DNA of 64,000 nucleotides. Origin: an uncultured Pedosphaera sp. GTDB lineage: Bacteria > Verrucomicrobiota > Verrucomicrobiia > Limisphaerales > Pedosphaeraceae. Made by a program: the position numbers and the translations under genes. Positions within the stretch are counted from its first letter, which is position 1; each line of letters starts with the position of its first letter. The notes below the pieces were generated by a model. The model ran no database searches and was not told the DNA's origin. It was given only the letters and a program-made list of their open reading frames with translations. Positions 1 through 8,804 of this stretch are shown here, piece by piece. The stretch lies in NCBI GenBank assembly GCA_903918755.1, contig CAIXFN010000005.1:105956-169955 (forward strand), read 5' to 3'.

Positions 1-1452
1 GCGACCACCCTTTCCGTCAGTCACTTGGTCTTCGCCAAGGAACCGCCGAGCCATTCCCGCAAAGTCAACGTCGTGGTCAGCGATTCCCCGCTGGCCCGGG
101 ACGGCAAACATGTCGCCAGCTTCGCCCCCGTCGTCAAACGGGTCGCCGCCAGCGTCGTCAAAGTCAATGTCTCCACCAAGGCTAAAATTGTGCCTATGGC
201 CCAATCACCATTCGGTGATAATGAGATGTTCCGCCGGTTCTTTGGCGAACAAGGGGGGCCGGGCGGCATGCGCACCCCGGCCCAGCACGGTCTCGGCTCC
301 GGCGTCATCATCACCGAGGACGGCTACATCCTCACCAACAACCACGTCGTGGATGGCGCGGACGAAATCAAGGTCGCCTTGAACGACGGCCGCGAATTCA
401 CCGCCAAAGTCGTCGGACGCGATCCCCGGACGGAAGTCGCCGTCATCAAGATCGAAGCCAAGAATCTGCCCGTCGTGACCCTCGCGGACAGTGATAAAAT
501 TGAAGTCGGAGATGTTTGCCTCGCCATCGGCAACCCGTTCGGTGTGGGCCAGACGGTGACCATGGGCATCGTCAGCGCGACGGGCCGGGTGGGTGTGGGG
601 CTTGATTACGAGGACTTCATTCAAACCGACGCCGCCATCAATCCCGGCAACTCCGGCGGCGCCCTCATCGATGCGGAAGGCCGGCTCATCGGCATCAACA
701 CCCTCATCCTCAGCCGCAGTGGCGGTTATCAGGGCATCGGCTTCGCCATCCCCAGCAATCTGGCGCGCTCGGTCATGACCAGCCTCATCGACAACGGCAC
801 CGTGGTACGCGGTTACCTCGGCGTCGGCTTGCAGGAAATCAACGCCGCGCTCGTCAAGAAGTTCAAACTGGAGAATGACGAGGGCGTTCTCATCCGCCAG
901 GTCGAACCCCGCAGCCCCGCCGACAAGGCCGGCATCAAGGACGGCGATGTCGTCCTGTCCTTCAATGACAAGAAGGTGAAAGATCCCAGCCATCTCAAGC
1001 TGCTGGTGGCCGAAACCGCCCCCGGCACCAAAGTTCCTGTCGATCTCCTGCGCGATGGCGAACGCATCACCTTGAAAGTCACCGTCAAGGAACAGCCCGG
1101 CGCCAAAGAAAACGCATCCGCCCAAACCACGGATGAGAATTCCAATGAATCCCTCAAGGGTGTCGGCGTCGCCGACCTCGATTCCGCCACCCGGTCCCAG
1201 TATGGCGTTCCCGCCAATATCCACGGCGCGGTGGTGACCACGGTGGAACAAGATTCCGTGGCGTTCGAATCCGGCCTGCGCCCGGGTGATGTCATCCTGG
1301 AAATCAACCGCAAGGCCGTCAAAGGCGCTGAGGACGCTGTCCATCTCACGGAAAACCTGAAGGACAAGACCATTCTTCTGAAAGTCTGGTCGCGCCAAAA
1401 CGGCAATGCGGGCACGCATTTCCTGGTCGTGGACGAAAGCAAGGCCGGTTGA
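1..1452 (+). CDS. htrA: Do/HtrA-type periplasmic serine protease with two PDZ domains (5' end outside window)
   Basis: Envelope quality-control protease that degrades or holds misfolded exported proteins. The reading frame is open at base 1, so the true start and most of the signal peptide lie outside; the visible part begins near a likely cleavage site (HLVFA/K). The trypsin-like domain has the His of NNHVVD (bases 343-345) and the Ser of GNSGGAL (652-654). The third triad position, Asp in the usual DPR(S/T)D(I/V)A motif, reads Glu here (DPRTEVAVIKI, 433-435). PDZ1 follows at VRGYLGVGL and PDZ2 at LKGVGVADL to the C-terminus. A strong terminator follows at once, so the two-component pair downstream is a separate unit, although an HtrA beside an envelope-type two-component system is a common pairing. 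Confidence 0.93.
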   Translation, partial: ATTLSVSHLVFAKEPPSHSRKVNVVVSDSPLARDGKHVASFAPVVKRVAASVVKVNVSTKAKIVPMAQSPFGDNEMFRRFFGEQGGPGGMRTPAQHGLGSGVIITEDGYILTNNHVVDGADEIKVALNDGREFTAKVVGRDPRTEVAVIKIEAKNLPVVTLADSDKIEVGDVCLAIGNPFGVGQTVTMGIVSATGRVGVGLDYEDFIQTDAAINPGNSGGALIDAEGRLIGINTLILSRSGGYQGIGFAIPSNLARSVMTSLIDNGTVVRGYLGVGLQEINAALVKKFKLENDEGVLIRQVEPRSPADKAGIKDGDVVLSFNDKKVKDPSHLKLLVAETAPGTKVPVDLLRDGERITLKVTVKEQPGAKENASAQTTDENSNESLKGVGVADLDSATRSQYGVPANIHGAVVTTVEQDSVAFESGLRPGDVILEINRKAVKGAEDAVHLTENLKDKTILLKVWSRQNGNAGTHFLVVDESKAG

Positions 1453-1464
1453 GTCGGTGGTGGC

Positions 1465-1507
1465 AACGCCGGGCCGCGGCTACGCGGTCCGGCGTTTTCC
1501 TTTTTCC
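1465..1507 (+). terminator. Rho-independent terminator of the HtrA gene
   Basis: A long stem (AACGCCGG-G-CCGCG paired with CGCGG-T-CCGGCGTT, one G-T wobble, GCTA loop) runs straight into a T-rich tract (TTTTCCTTTTT). It begins 13 bases after the protease stop codon. Confidence 0.88.
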
Positions 1508-1600
1508 GGACGCACTCTTTCCCCTTCCACTCTGCCCCCCATTTTTCATTCTCTTTTGCCTTCAGCGCCCTTTTCCATTATGTCATTGGACGGAACAACT

Positions 1601-2269
1601 ATGCGAATCTTGGTGGTCGAGGATGATGCGAAAATCGCTTCGTTCGTCGTGAAGGGCTTGAAGCAGAATGGCTTTGCTGTGGACCGCTGTGCGGACGGCG
1701 AGGAGGCGGAGCTGCTGGCCACCACCACGGCGTATGACGGCGCGATCATCGACATCATGCTGCCCAAGCTCGACGGCTTGTCCCTGGTCCAACGCCTCCG
1801 CCAGGCGGGCTCCAAGATGCCGATTATTTTCTTGAGCGCCAAAGCCACGGTGGAAGACCGGGTACGTGGTTTGCAGGCGGGGGCGGATGATTACCTCACC
1901 AAGCCGTTCGCCTTCTCCGAACTCCTGGCGCGCGTCCAGGCGCTGATCCGCCGCGCGAGCCACGTCAGCGAACCCACGCGCCTGATGGTGGGCGATCTCA
2001 GCCTGGATCTCCTCACTCGCGCAGTCACCCGGGGAGGCGAGACGATTGAATTGCAGGCCCGCGAATTCGCCCTCCTGGAATACCTCATGCGCCACGCCGG
2101 TCGGGTGGTGACCAAGACCATGATTTTGGAACATATTTGGGACTACAGTTTTGACCCCCAGACGAACGTGGTGGATGTGCTCGTCCACCGGTTGCGCCAT
2201 AAAATCGACCAGGGCCGGGAAATGCTCCATACCATTCGCGGCGTTGGTTATGTCATCAAACCTGCTTGA
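1601..2269 (+). CDS. OmpR/PhoB-family response regulator
   Basis: A 222-residue cytoplasmic transcription factor. The receiver domain (about 1-120) has the acidic pair D8/D9, phosphoacceptor D51 in AIIDIMLP, S79 in the Thr/Ser position and K101 in LTKPF. The winged-helix DNA-binding domain (about 125-220) ends in the typical RGVGYVIKP. The start at ATG 1601 puts the canonical MRILVVEDD at the N-terminus; an in-frame ATG at 1580 would add seven residues. The 3' end overlaps the downstream kinase gene by 20 bases, so the two are translationally coupled. Sequence style is closest to CusR/CopR-type regulators, but the signal cannot be read from the sequence. Confidence 0.93.
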   Translation: MRILVVEDDAKIASFVVKGLKQNGFAVDRCADGEEAELLATTTAYDGAIIDIMLPKLDGLSLVQRLRQAGSKMPIIFLSAKATVEDRVRGLQAGADDYLTKPFAFSELLARVQALIRRASHVSEPTRLMVGDLSLDLLTRAVTRGGETIELQAREFALLEYLMRHAGRVVTKTMILEHIWDYSFDPQTNVVDVLVHRLRHKIDQGREMLHTIRGVGYVIKPA

Positions 2270-3689
2270 CCGCTTCGGCCGCACCATCAGCTTCCGGCTG
2301 AACCTCTGGTACGCCCTGATTTTTACCCTCAGCGCCTGCGCCCTCGCCGGCGTGCTCTACCTCCTGCTCAGCGTCACCATCGAATGGAAGGACAAGGAAG
2401 TCATCGAAGCCAAGCTGAAGGAGTTCTCCACCGTCTATGAGGCGGGCGGATTGTCCCTGCTGCAAAACCAACTCGGCGGCGCCATGACCTCCGGCCGGCA
2501 GAAGCCGTTCTACGTCCGTTGGGTTACTCCCCGCCGCAGCCTGGTTCTCTCCGTCCCGGCGGATTGGATCGAATTCACCCCGGGCGATCCCAAAAATCCG
2601 GAAATGCTCGCCCCCCGCGCCTTCATCCGCGTGCCCAAGGATGAGCAAAAGGACTTCACGCTCACCTCCGCCTTGCTCTTTGACGGCTCCCTCCTCCAGG
2701 TCGGTCGCAGCACCAACAGCCGGGAAGCGGTGTTGCAACCCTTCCGCAAGGTGTTCGTGGCCGTCATGACCCCCATCCTGCTGCTCGGATTTCTGGCAGG
2801 TGCCTTCCTTTCCCACCGGGCCATGAAACCCGTCCGCGAAATCGTCCGCACCGCCCGTTCCATCATCGACACTGGCAAACTCGACGCCCGCGTGCCCGTC
2901 CGCCAGTCCAACGATGAATTGGACGAATTGGCCCAACTCTTCAACCGCATGCTGGACAAGAACCAGGCGCTGATCCGCGGCATGCGCGAATCCCTGGACA
3001 ACGTAGCCCACGACCTCCGCACGCCGCTCACCCGTCTGCGCGGTACCGCTGAGGCCGCCTTGCGCGCCGGGACCGACGCCGAAAGCACTCAGGAAGCCCT
3101 CGCCGATTGCGTCGAGGAATCCGATCGCGTTCTTACCATGCTCCAGACCCTCATGGACGTCGCCGAAGCCGAGGCCGGCACCATGCGCCTCGTCCCGCAG
3201 CGGGTCAACGTCGGCTCCCTCCTGAACGAAGTCATCGAACTCTACGAGTACGTGGCCGAGGAAAAGCAAATCACCGTCACCCCGGACTTCCACGAGCCTT
3301 GCACCGCCGTGGTGGACCCTGCCCGACTGCGCCAGGTCTTTGCCAATTTGCTGGACAACGCCATCAAATACACCCCCGCCGGCGGCGAGGTGCGTATCCA
3401 GGCCCAAACAGAAACGGGCAATCTCGTCGTACGCTTCCGCGACAACGGCATGGGCATTCCGCTGGCCGAGCAGGGACGCATCTGGGAACGCCTGTATCGC
3501 GGCGACAAAAGCCGCTCGCAACGCGGCCTCGGCCTCGGCTTAAGCCTCGTCCGCGCCATCGTTCAGGCCCACGGCGGCCGGGTCACCGTTGTCAGTGAAC
3601 CTGAGAAAGGCGCGGAATTCACCGTCCTGCTCCCCGTGAATGGCGCCGAGTCAGCCGTTGCAAAAATCACTTCCGCGCCGGCACGTTAG
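2250..3689 (+). CDS. Sensor histidine kinase (HAMP-HisKA-HATPase)
   Basis: A 479-residue inner-membrane kinase, partner of the overlapping response regulator. Transmembrane helix 1 is at about residues 18-42 and helix 2 at about 170-190, enclosing a periplasmic sensor loop of about 125 residues with no recognised ligand fold. HAMP follows (AMKPVREIV onward). The H-box is [16 protein letters not shown] with phosphorylated H254, the N-box is [11 protein letters not shown], then the G1 box DNGMGIP and a G2 region [10 protein letters not shown]. The HDLRT form of the H-box fits a kinase with phosphatase activity. Start chosen at ATG 2250 inside the end of the regulator gene; the long upstream extension of this frame reads through the regulator and is not coding. 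Confidence 0.93.
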   Translation: MSSNLLDRFGRTISFRLNLWYALIFTLSACALAGVLYLLLSVTIEWKDKEVIEAKLKEFSTVYEAGGLSLLQNQLGGAMTSGRQKPFYVRWVTPRRSLVLSVPADWIEFTPGDPKNPEMLAPRAFIRVPKDEQKDFTLTSALLFDGSLLQVGRSTNSREAVLQPFRKVFVAVMTPILLLGFLAGAFLSHRAMKPVREIVRTARSIIDTGKLDARVPVRQSNDELDELAQLFNRMLDKNQALIRGMRESLDNVAHDLRTPLTRLRGTAEAALRAGTDAESTQEALADCVEESDRVLTMLQTLMDVAEAEAGTMRLVPQRVNVGSLLNEVIELYEYVAEEKQITVTPDFHEPCTAVVDPARLRQVFANLLDNAIKYTPAGGEVRIQAQTETGNLVVRFRDNGMGIPLAEQGRIWERLYRGDKSRSQRGLGLGLSLVRAIVQAHGGRVTVVSEPEKGAEFTVLLPVNGAESAVAKITSAPAR

Positions 3690-3720
3690 CCCGAGCCCAA
3701 ACCTCACGCCAGTCCGCGCC

Positions 3721-6012
3721 TCATCTCATCATCTCCGCCAGCACTGGGTCCATCGTCTCCGCCCAAACACGATAACCTTCCGCCGTGAGATGAATTTTAT
3801 CCCCGACATAAAATTTCATCTCCAATTCGCGATCGGCTTTGAGCAATGCCTCGCCGACCGCCAGCAACCGAACCTTCCGTCCATCCGCGAACTCCTTGAG
3901 GGCAGCGTTGATGGAATCCACCCGCCGACGCGTACCGCCGTCGCCTTTGTCGAAGAAGTGCCAATTGGAAACCAGCAGGACTTTAGAATTCGGAGCCTTC
4001 CGCTGGATCGCCGCTACCACCGCCTGAATACCCTTGACCGTGTCCGCCGCATCAAAGCTTGGCCAGACGTTGTTGACGCCCACCGACAGCACCACCACCT
4101 TGGGGTTCAGACCGTCGAGGATGCCTTTATCGATGCGATAGAGAAGTTGCGCCGTGCCATCCCCGCCCACGCCAAAATTCACCGCGCCCAGCTTGGCGTA
4201 ATGCTCCTTCCAATGCGGTTGCTCGTTCCAGCCTTGCACCAGCGAATCGCCGAGAAAGACAATCGCGGCCGGACCTTCCTTCGCGCGCTTGACCTGACCC
4301 TCCAGAAACTGCCGCCACGCCTGCGGATAATCTGGATAAAAACCCTCGACCGGGTCGCAGGAATGCCTGGGCTTGGCCGGGCCTTCCACTTTGGGCAAGG
4401 CCACCGCTTTCGGCTGGGCGCCTGCACCTGGGTCGCGGCCGTCGGCGCTCACATCGTCGAGCCAAGCCGTACCGGCGCCTTGCAGCATCAGCACGACCGC
4501 GGCCCGGGCCGCATTGGCGGGTAAAGTGATTTCACCCTCGGCTTTCCGCCAACCCACGCCGGTGCCAGCATTACCCACCACTTTCAAATCAATGGCCTTC
4601 CAATCGGCGGTGAAGCTCTGCAACGCCAGCATCGCGTTGGCGCCACCGTCCGCGCGCACCCAGCCCGAGAGCTTGACGCGTTCGCCGCCCTTGACGTCGC
4701 ACATCTGGGACACCTGCGCTTGCGCCGCGCCTCCCACCGCTGCAATCGCCAAAGCGGCGGGCGCGGAGTGATAGGTCGCCGTGTCGCGGAACACCTTGAT
4801 CTTGCCGCTGCCCACCCACTCGTTACTCCAATGGTCGGGCTTGTCCTTGCCAACCGTCATGCTGGGGTTTTGCAGGGCAAGTCCGGTGAACCCGCCGCCG
4901 GTTGGTTTGGTCGGGGAGACAACGCCCGATGCCGGGCTCGCCACTGACGGCACGTTTTTGGGTGCCGGCGCTGCCGGAGCCTCGGCGAGCGGCGGTGCGG
5001 GTGGCGCGCGCCGTATTCCCCCGCCGCCGATCCGATCCGGGGCGTTATTGTCCACGACGGCCAACAGCGGCAGCAGCGTGTGCAGGTCGTCCCGCAATTC
5101 CGTCCACTCGCCCAGTTTATGGCCCCACGCTTTTTCCGCTTCTTCCTCCACCCCGCGCTCCGCGCATAGGTAAAAAACATCGTGCGCCGCATCGTCCACG
5201 ATATAACAACCGTAGTCGCGCAGGGCGGCCGCGAGCTTCTTCGCCACCGGCGTCTTCAGCCGCGAAATATCCACCTGCGGCGGCAGCGCCAGGAGGCTGC
5301 CCATTGCCATGGCCCGATTGTCGCTGCCGTAGCTCTCCTTGTTCGCATAACTGTCCGCCACGGCGGCCGGCCAACGAAAGCCCTTCCGGTCGTCCCCGAA
5401 GTAGCAGTAGGGTTTGGCATACAAACAGCATTTGATGGCGTGGTGCAAAGGCGCCTCGCCCGTGAGCTCGCCCAACCGCACACTGCCCCCGAGCGCGGAC
5501 ATCCGGGACCCGCCATGGCCGCCGGTAATGCCGTCGCCCCGGATCTCGCTTTCCCCGAAATGATAGCCAAACACCGGACCGCCCGGCTCCGGCCGGCACA
5601 TGGGCGCCAGGTGACGCACCGTGTGGTTGTCCGGCATGAGGAGCGCCGCGCAGAAATTCGGTGTCCAATACTGCCGTGCGTCAGGCACGGTGTCCTGATC
5701 ATTGATGCGCACCGGGGGCAAATGCATCGTCCCACCTGCCCGATGGTCCCACGACTTGGGCGCGAACAAGGGACGCTGCGGGGCGTCCGGCGCCACTCGC
5801 AAAAGAATCTCCGTGTCGATGGAGAATCCACCCTGGGGCTTCAATCCGGCCGGAACATAGCGCGCCTCGCTGCCGATGGCCTGGTTCCAAATGCTGGTGG
5901 TCGCAAACGGCCAGAGCCAGGGATCCCGCAGCCCGGAAGGCAACACCGGATTCGGATTGCCCAACGCGGCCAGGGCCAGACCCAGTCCGCAAAAAGTGAA
6001 CAAGAATTTCAT
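3721..6012 (-). CDS. Secreted multidomain SGNH/GDSL hydrolase
   Basis: A 763-residue exported protein (signal peptide MKFLFTFCGLGLALAAL). The C-terminal 180 residues form an SGNH esterase domain like the platelet-activating-factor acetylhydrolase Ib class: block I FLGDSLVQGW (Ser590), block II VNFGVGGDG, block III SVGVNN, block V DKIHLTAEG with the Asp-His pair. The central part (about 385-540) looks like a carbohydrate-binding jelly roll (GGERVKLSGWVRADGG...WRKAEGEITL). The N-terminal 330 residues (PWLWPFATTSIWNQAIG...) are a separate extracellular domain seen in secreted proteins of environmental bacteria, with no function I can name. A proline/alanine linker lies at about 333-375. Together they suggest deacylation of a polysaccharide or other extracellular ester. 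It is convergent with the kinase gene. Confidence 0.85.
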   Translation of the reverse strand: MKFLFTFCGLGLALAALGNPNPVLPSGLRDPWLWPFATTSIWNQAIGSEARYVPAGLKPQGGFSIDTEILLRVAPDAPQRPLFAPKSWDHRAGGTMHLPPVRINDQDTVPDARQYWTPNFCAALLMPDNHTVRHLAPMCRPEPGGPVFGYHFGESEIRGDGITGGHGGSRMSALGGSVRLGELTGEAPLHHAIKCCLYAKPYCYFGDDRKGFRWPAAVADSYANKESYGSDNRAMAMGSLLALPPQVDISRLKTPVAKKLAAALRDYGCYIVDDAAHDVFYLCAERGVEEEAEKAWGHKLGEWTELRDDLHTLLPLLAVVDNNAPDRIGGGGIRRAPPAPPLAEAPAAPAPKNVPSVASPASGVVSPTKPTGGGFTGLALQNPSMTVGKDKPDHWSNEWVGSGKIKVFRDTATYHSAPAALAIAAVGGAAQAQVSQMCDVKGGERVKLSGWVRADGGANAMLALQSFTADWKAIDLKVVGNAGTGVGWRKAEGEITLPANAARAAVVLMLQGAGTAWLDDVSADGRDPGAGAQPKAVALPKVEGPAKPRHSCDPVEGFYPDYPQAWRQFLEGQVKRAKEGPAAIVFLGDSLVQGWNEQPHWKEHYAKLGAVNFGVGGDGTAQLLYRIDKGILDGLNPKVVVLSVGVNNVWPSFDAADTVKGIQAVVAAIQRKAPNSKVLLVSNWHFFDKGDGGTRRRVDSINAALKEFADGRKVRLLAVGEALLKADRELEMKFYVGDKIHLTAEGYRVWAETMDPVLAEMMR

Positions 6013-6350
6013 ACGTCAAAAATTTCAGCCTTCTGTGATCCTAATGTGACCAACGGGGCGAGTGAAAGGTTGGAAAATCCCGTTCCTTCAAACTTTCGTC
6101 CGGTTCGCAAAAACCTTCACCAAACCCGTTTGGTTCCGACAGTCACGCAGCAGGGCAGAACCAGCACGCAAACCCGCCGCCAGGTTCGGAGTCCCGCATT
6201 TATGCGGCCGGCGCATCTGCGCGCACCCCCGCGCCCGCTTTGCCTACCGCACTCTTCCTTGGCAGGAAATGCTAACGCTCGGGAAGCCCAGGAACCTCCA
6301 AATCGATCCCCCCCCAACTCCCCCGGGCCAAAGGCCCACGCCAAAAACAG

Positions 6351-6381
6351 CCTGGGGCAGAGCGTCCCGCGCGTCGCCCCA
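6351..6381. repeat. Dispersed palindromic repeat, copy A
   Basis: CCTGGGGCAGAGCGTC followed by CCGCGC and the complementary arm GTCGCCCCAG. It closely matches copy B at 18297-18329: same CCTGGGGC left arm, same GCGTC, same GCCCCAG right arm. REP-like; it can form a hairpin. Confidence 0.75.
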
Positions 6382-6480
6382 GAAGCCCATCATCCGCAAA
6401 ATTCCCCAAGCGCTGAAAGTGCGATTTTATGATCCAATCACCAACCCACCTGCTCTTTATGCCCGGACATCTGACTGCCA

Positions 6481-6579
6481 TACGACGACCTGAACGGTGT
6501 GACGAACTCGCTTGACGCCGTCGGCACTAAAGTTTAGCATTATGACATTGCGGGTCACCTGCTAAGCGAAGCAGGCCCC
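6481..6579 (+). pseudogene. RHS/YD-repeat protein remnant
   Basis: In one frame the DNA reads YDDLNGVTNSLDAVGTKV, a TAG stop (6535-6537), then HYDIAGHLLSEAGP and a second stop. This is the canonical YD-repeat pattern (YD-LN-VTN--DA-G---YD-AG-LLSE-GP) seen in RHS proteins of this lineage and resembles repeats of the intact giant RHS protein in this window. No open frame surrounds it, so it is a fossil of an RHS gene. It lies 1 kb upstream of an orphan immunity-like gene. Confidence 0.68.
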
Positions 6580-6743
6580 TGAAAAAAGTTGGAGGCCCAG
6601 TTCGTCCGCTACCGGGAGAATGCGAAGCAAAAAACATTGAAAAGATTGCTTTGGAAGAAAACGCAATTCCACTAATCGCCCGGCGGCAATCTTCGCCAAG
6701 CGGACAGCACTTTGAAGCGCAGGTAAACTGATGACGCAAACAC

Positions 6744-7583
6744 ATGAAACACGTGAAACACATTTGGTTTATTTCGGTGTTGCTGCTGAGTCTTCAACCG
6801 CTGCAAGGCCAGGGCAGCATCGTCTATTGCAACGGCCCCGCCTTTCAACTACCCGTGATCGAAGACTACGCCAACGGCGTGGCCTTGGCTGGCAACAACG
6901 CTTTCGACTGCTCCTTTTCGACCAGCGGGATACGATGTACAACTGACATGCCAATCAGCTTTTGCTCCCAGTCTTATTACGCTGCGGCCACCGGCACCAA
7001 TGCCTTGCTGTGGCAGGACGGTCAAATCTGCGTTATGCCCGCCGGAAATGTGATTGGCTGCGTCGTTTACTCCAACACCGTTTGGGGCGACCCCGGAAAA
7101 GGCGGAATTTTAACCAGTTTTAATTCCAGCCCGCGCGATGGCGCCTCGTCCTGGACGCCGCCCTTGCAAACGCTGACCAACGGTTACCTCGGTGTCCGCT
7201 TTTGCGCGGCGGACGGAGCGCACTATGGCTGGATTCACGCCCGCTTACCGGATCAAAGTCTGGGCACGAATGGCTTTCCATCGGAATTTTCACCGGTGAT
7301 CGTAGATTGGGCTTATGAAACCCGCGTGAACTCGGCCATTATGGCTGGAGCAAGAACCGTGACGGTCCTGCAAGCCACGCCGCAGGTGATTCGCCAAGGC
7401 TACGTACGGCTGAACTGGCAGACTGAGATCGGCAAAACGTATCAGATCCAAAGCAAAGAAGACCTGAGCCTGCCGGCCTGGAGAAACTTGGATTTTATGA
7501 TTGTGGCGACGGCTACCAACGCCATGACGGATATTCCCATGACCAGTGGGGCAACTTTTTACCGGATCGTTGAAGCCAACTAA
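6744..7583 (+). CDS. Secreted protein with C-terminal verrucomicrobial beta-sandwich module
   Basis: A 279-residue exported protein with signal peptide MKHVKHIWFISVLLLSLQPLQG. The body (about 24-200) contains conserved Trp/Gly positions (DGAHYGWIHARL) and shows no enzyme motif I recognise. The last 65 residues (VRLNWQTEIGKTYQIQSKED...SGATFYRIVEA) match a short module common at the end of verrucomicrobial secreted proteins. A copy also lies near the N-terminus of the giant RHS protein (IYRVQSSTNLIQW...GGATFYRALG). Probably cell-surface or extracellular; function unknown. ATG 6744 is chosen because it gives a complete signal peptide. Confidence 0.78.
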   Translation: MKHVKHIWFISVLLLSLQPLQGQGSIVYCNGPAFQLPVIEDYANGVALAGNNAFDCSFSTSGIRCTTDMPISFCSQSYYAAATGTNALLWQDGQICVMPAGNVIGCVVYSNTVWGDPGKGGILTSFNSSPRDGASSWTPPLQTLTNGYLGVRFCAADGAHYGWIHARLPDQSLGTNGFPSEFSPVIVDWAYETRVNSAIMAGARTVTVLQATPQVIRQGYVRLNWQTEIGKTYQIQSKEDLSLPAWRNLDFMIVATATNAMTDIPMTSGATFYRIVEAN

Positions 7584-7597
7584 ATTTCGCTTCCTGT

Positions 7598-8089
7598 ATG
7601 ATTATGAACTCTTCCTACACTGCCATTCGCAATCACGAAGCACTTGTTAAGTTCCTGGGCAAATGGCCTTCGTTCGACGACTTTGAAGTCGATTCAATGC
7701 TCCTCGAGCGAATCGATGTCGATGAATTATTGGGCCCCGCATTCAAGTGGTCCACACTCACCATCAGGTTTTTTGGCTTTCGCCATGACGTCGCCGTGGA
7801 AAGCCCGGATCGAAACAACTGCCTCATAATCATGCAATTTGGCGGGCTGGAGAATATGACGTTGAATGGATGGAATAACCAGAACGCTATTAACGGCTTC
7901 ACCGTGAATTCGAATTGGTCGGAACGCCGCAAACGCCAGCTGTTTACGGTTGAACTCATCCAGGGGTTTGGGGTTGGCACCAAATTCGACTGTTGCGAAA
8001 TGGACTTGATATCCGTCACTCCAACAACGCCGGGGCCGACGATGGCACCCGGAAGCGACGCCATCAATCGCGCAGCCATTTCAACATGA
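7598..8089 (+). CDS. Imm50-like orphan immunity protein
   Basis: A 163-residue soluble protein without signal peptide. The pattern WPSFDDFEV near residue 25, an acidic middle, LNGWNNQNAINGF in the second half and the closing strands before SVTP recall the Imm50 family (WPSFHDAEV...FNHQN-L-G), which neutralises toxins of polymorphic RHS/CDI systems. No toxin lies beside it, but an RHS-repeat fossil lies 1 kb upstream, consistent with a leftover of a lost toxin locus. Base composition looks less GC-rich than its neighbours. Its 3' end overlaps the convergent gene by 26 bases. The family call is by pattern only. Confidence 0.6.
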   Translation: MIMNSSYTAIRNHEALVKFLGKWPSFDDFEVDSMLLERIDVDELLGPAFKWSTLTIRFFGFRHDVAVESPDRNNCLIIMQFGGLENMTLNGWNNQNAINGFTVNSNWSERRKRQLFTVELIQGFGVGTKFDCCEMDLISVTPTTPGPTMAPGSDAINRAAIST

Positions 8090-8597
8090 TCGGGTAAGCG
8101 GGCAAGCCCGCCTGCCGGGCGTTTTTATCATCAAGCGCCAGGCCCAACCATTGGACCATGGGCAATCCGATATAGTACCCGGAGTTAAAATTCTCCAGCA
8201 AAGAGGCCCCGCCGTCGCGATAACCGGCAGCATGGAAGACCACGGCCGGGTCCAAATTCAAGTGCCGAGCGGCAGCGTAGGACCAGGCGATCGCCGCCAT
8301 CTCCTCCGCCGGTCCCTGGCCGACGTCACCGTTCAGCCTGGCCCGTTCGTCCGCCGACGTGACCGCCAAATGCCCGGCCTCATGCAGCAAATCCCCCGGG
8401 TAAAGCAATTTGAGATCATCGACCACCAACCCTCCGGCGGCGATTTGAATTCCCGGCAACACCGTGGGTTCATGAATGATCCCGGCGCGCACCTCCAAAC
8501 CAATTTCGCCAAGAAAGGCGACTATCTGGCTGGTGATGGGATTCGAAATCGTCATTAAGCTGACGGCCAGTTTATCGGCCGGTTTCGTCCCCGGCAA
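8064..8597 (-). CDS. Small HEAGH-motif protein, putative zinc metallopeptidase-like
   Basis: A 177-residue protein with LLHEAGHLAV at about residue 70, the HExxH zinc signature, and no signal peptide or clear transmembrane helix. Short for a classical metalloprotease. The conserved acidic EEMAAIAWSYAAA helix downstream could carry the third ligand, which would fit a gluzincin-like fold. A GGAGGA box six bases before a TTG supports the start at 8597; ATG 8555 (MTISNPITS) is the alternative. Convergent with and overlapping the immunity-like gene. Protease activity is inference from the motif alone. Confidence 0.62.
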   Translation of the reverse strand: MPGTKPADKLAVSLMTISNPITSQIVAFLGEIGLEVRAGIIHEPTVLPGIQIAAGGLVVDDLKLLYPGDLLHEAGHLAVTSADERARLNGDVGQGPAEEMAAIAWSYAAARHLNLDPAVVFHAAGYRDGGASLLENFNSGYYIGLPMVQWLGLALDDKNARQAGLPAYPIMLKWLRD

Positions 8598-8804
8598 GAA
8601 CGCTCCTCCGGTCCCTGATTCGCCGCCATTCGCCCCGGAAATCGCGCAGGCTGTCCCAATAGTATTTATAATCGCAAGGCATTAGATATTTTTTTCCAAC
8701 ATTGCTCATGGATTAGCGCCGCTCATTACCATGCTTAGGTAACGCGGTGCTTTTTGAGCGGCCCGACGGATTGCCCAATTCCGGCGGGTCGCACGCAGTG
8801 ACAT

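Larger units (their letters stand above)
6013..6743. other. Long spacer with a palindromic repeat and an RHS fossil
   Basis: A 731-base stretch between divergent genes with no intact gene. It holds the promoter side of both flanking genes, a dispersed palindromic repeat (6351-6381) and a stop-interrupted RHS/YD-repeat remnant (6481-6579). Open frames that cross it are low-complexity and Pro/Arg-rich and were rejected. Confidence 0.7.

Noticed and set aside
6062..6493. 143-residue plus-strand open frame in the spacer
   Set aside because: Pro/Arg/Thr-rich, runs through the palindromic repeat, no ribosome-binding site or family likeness.
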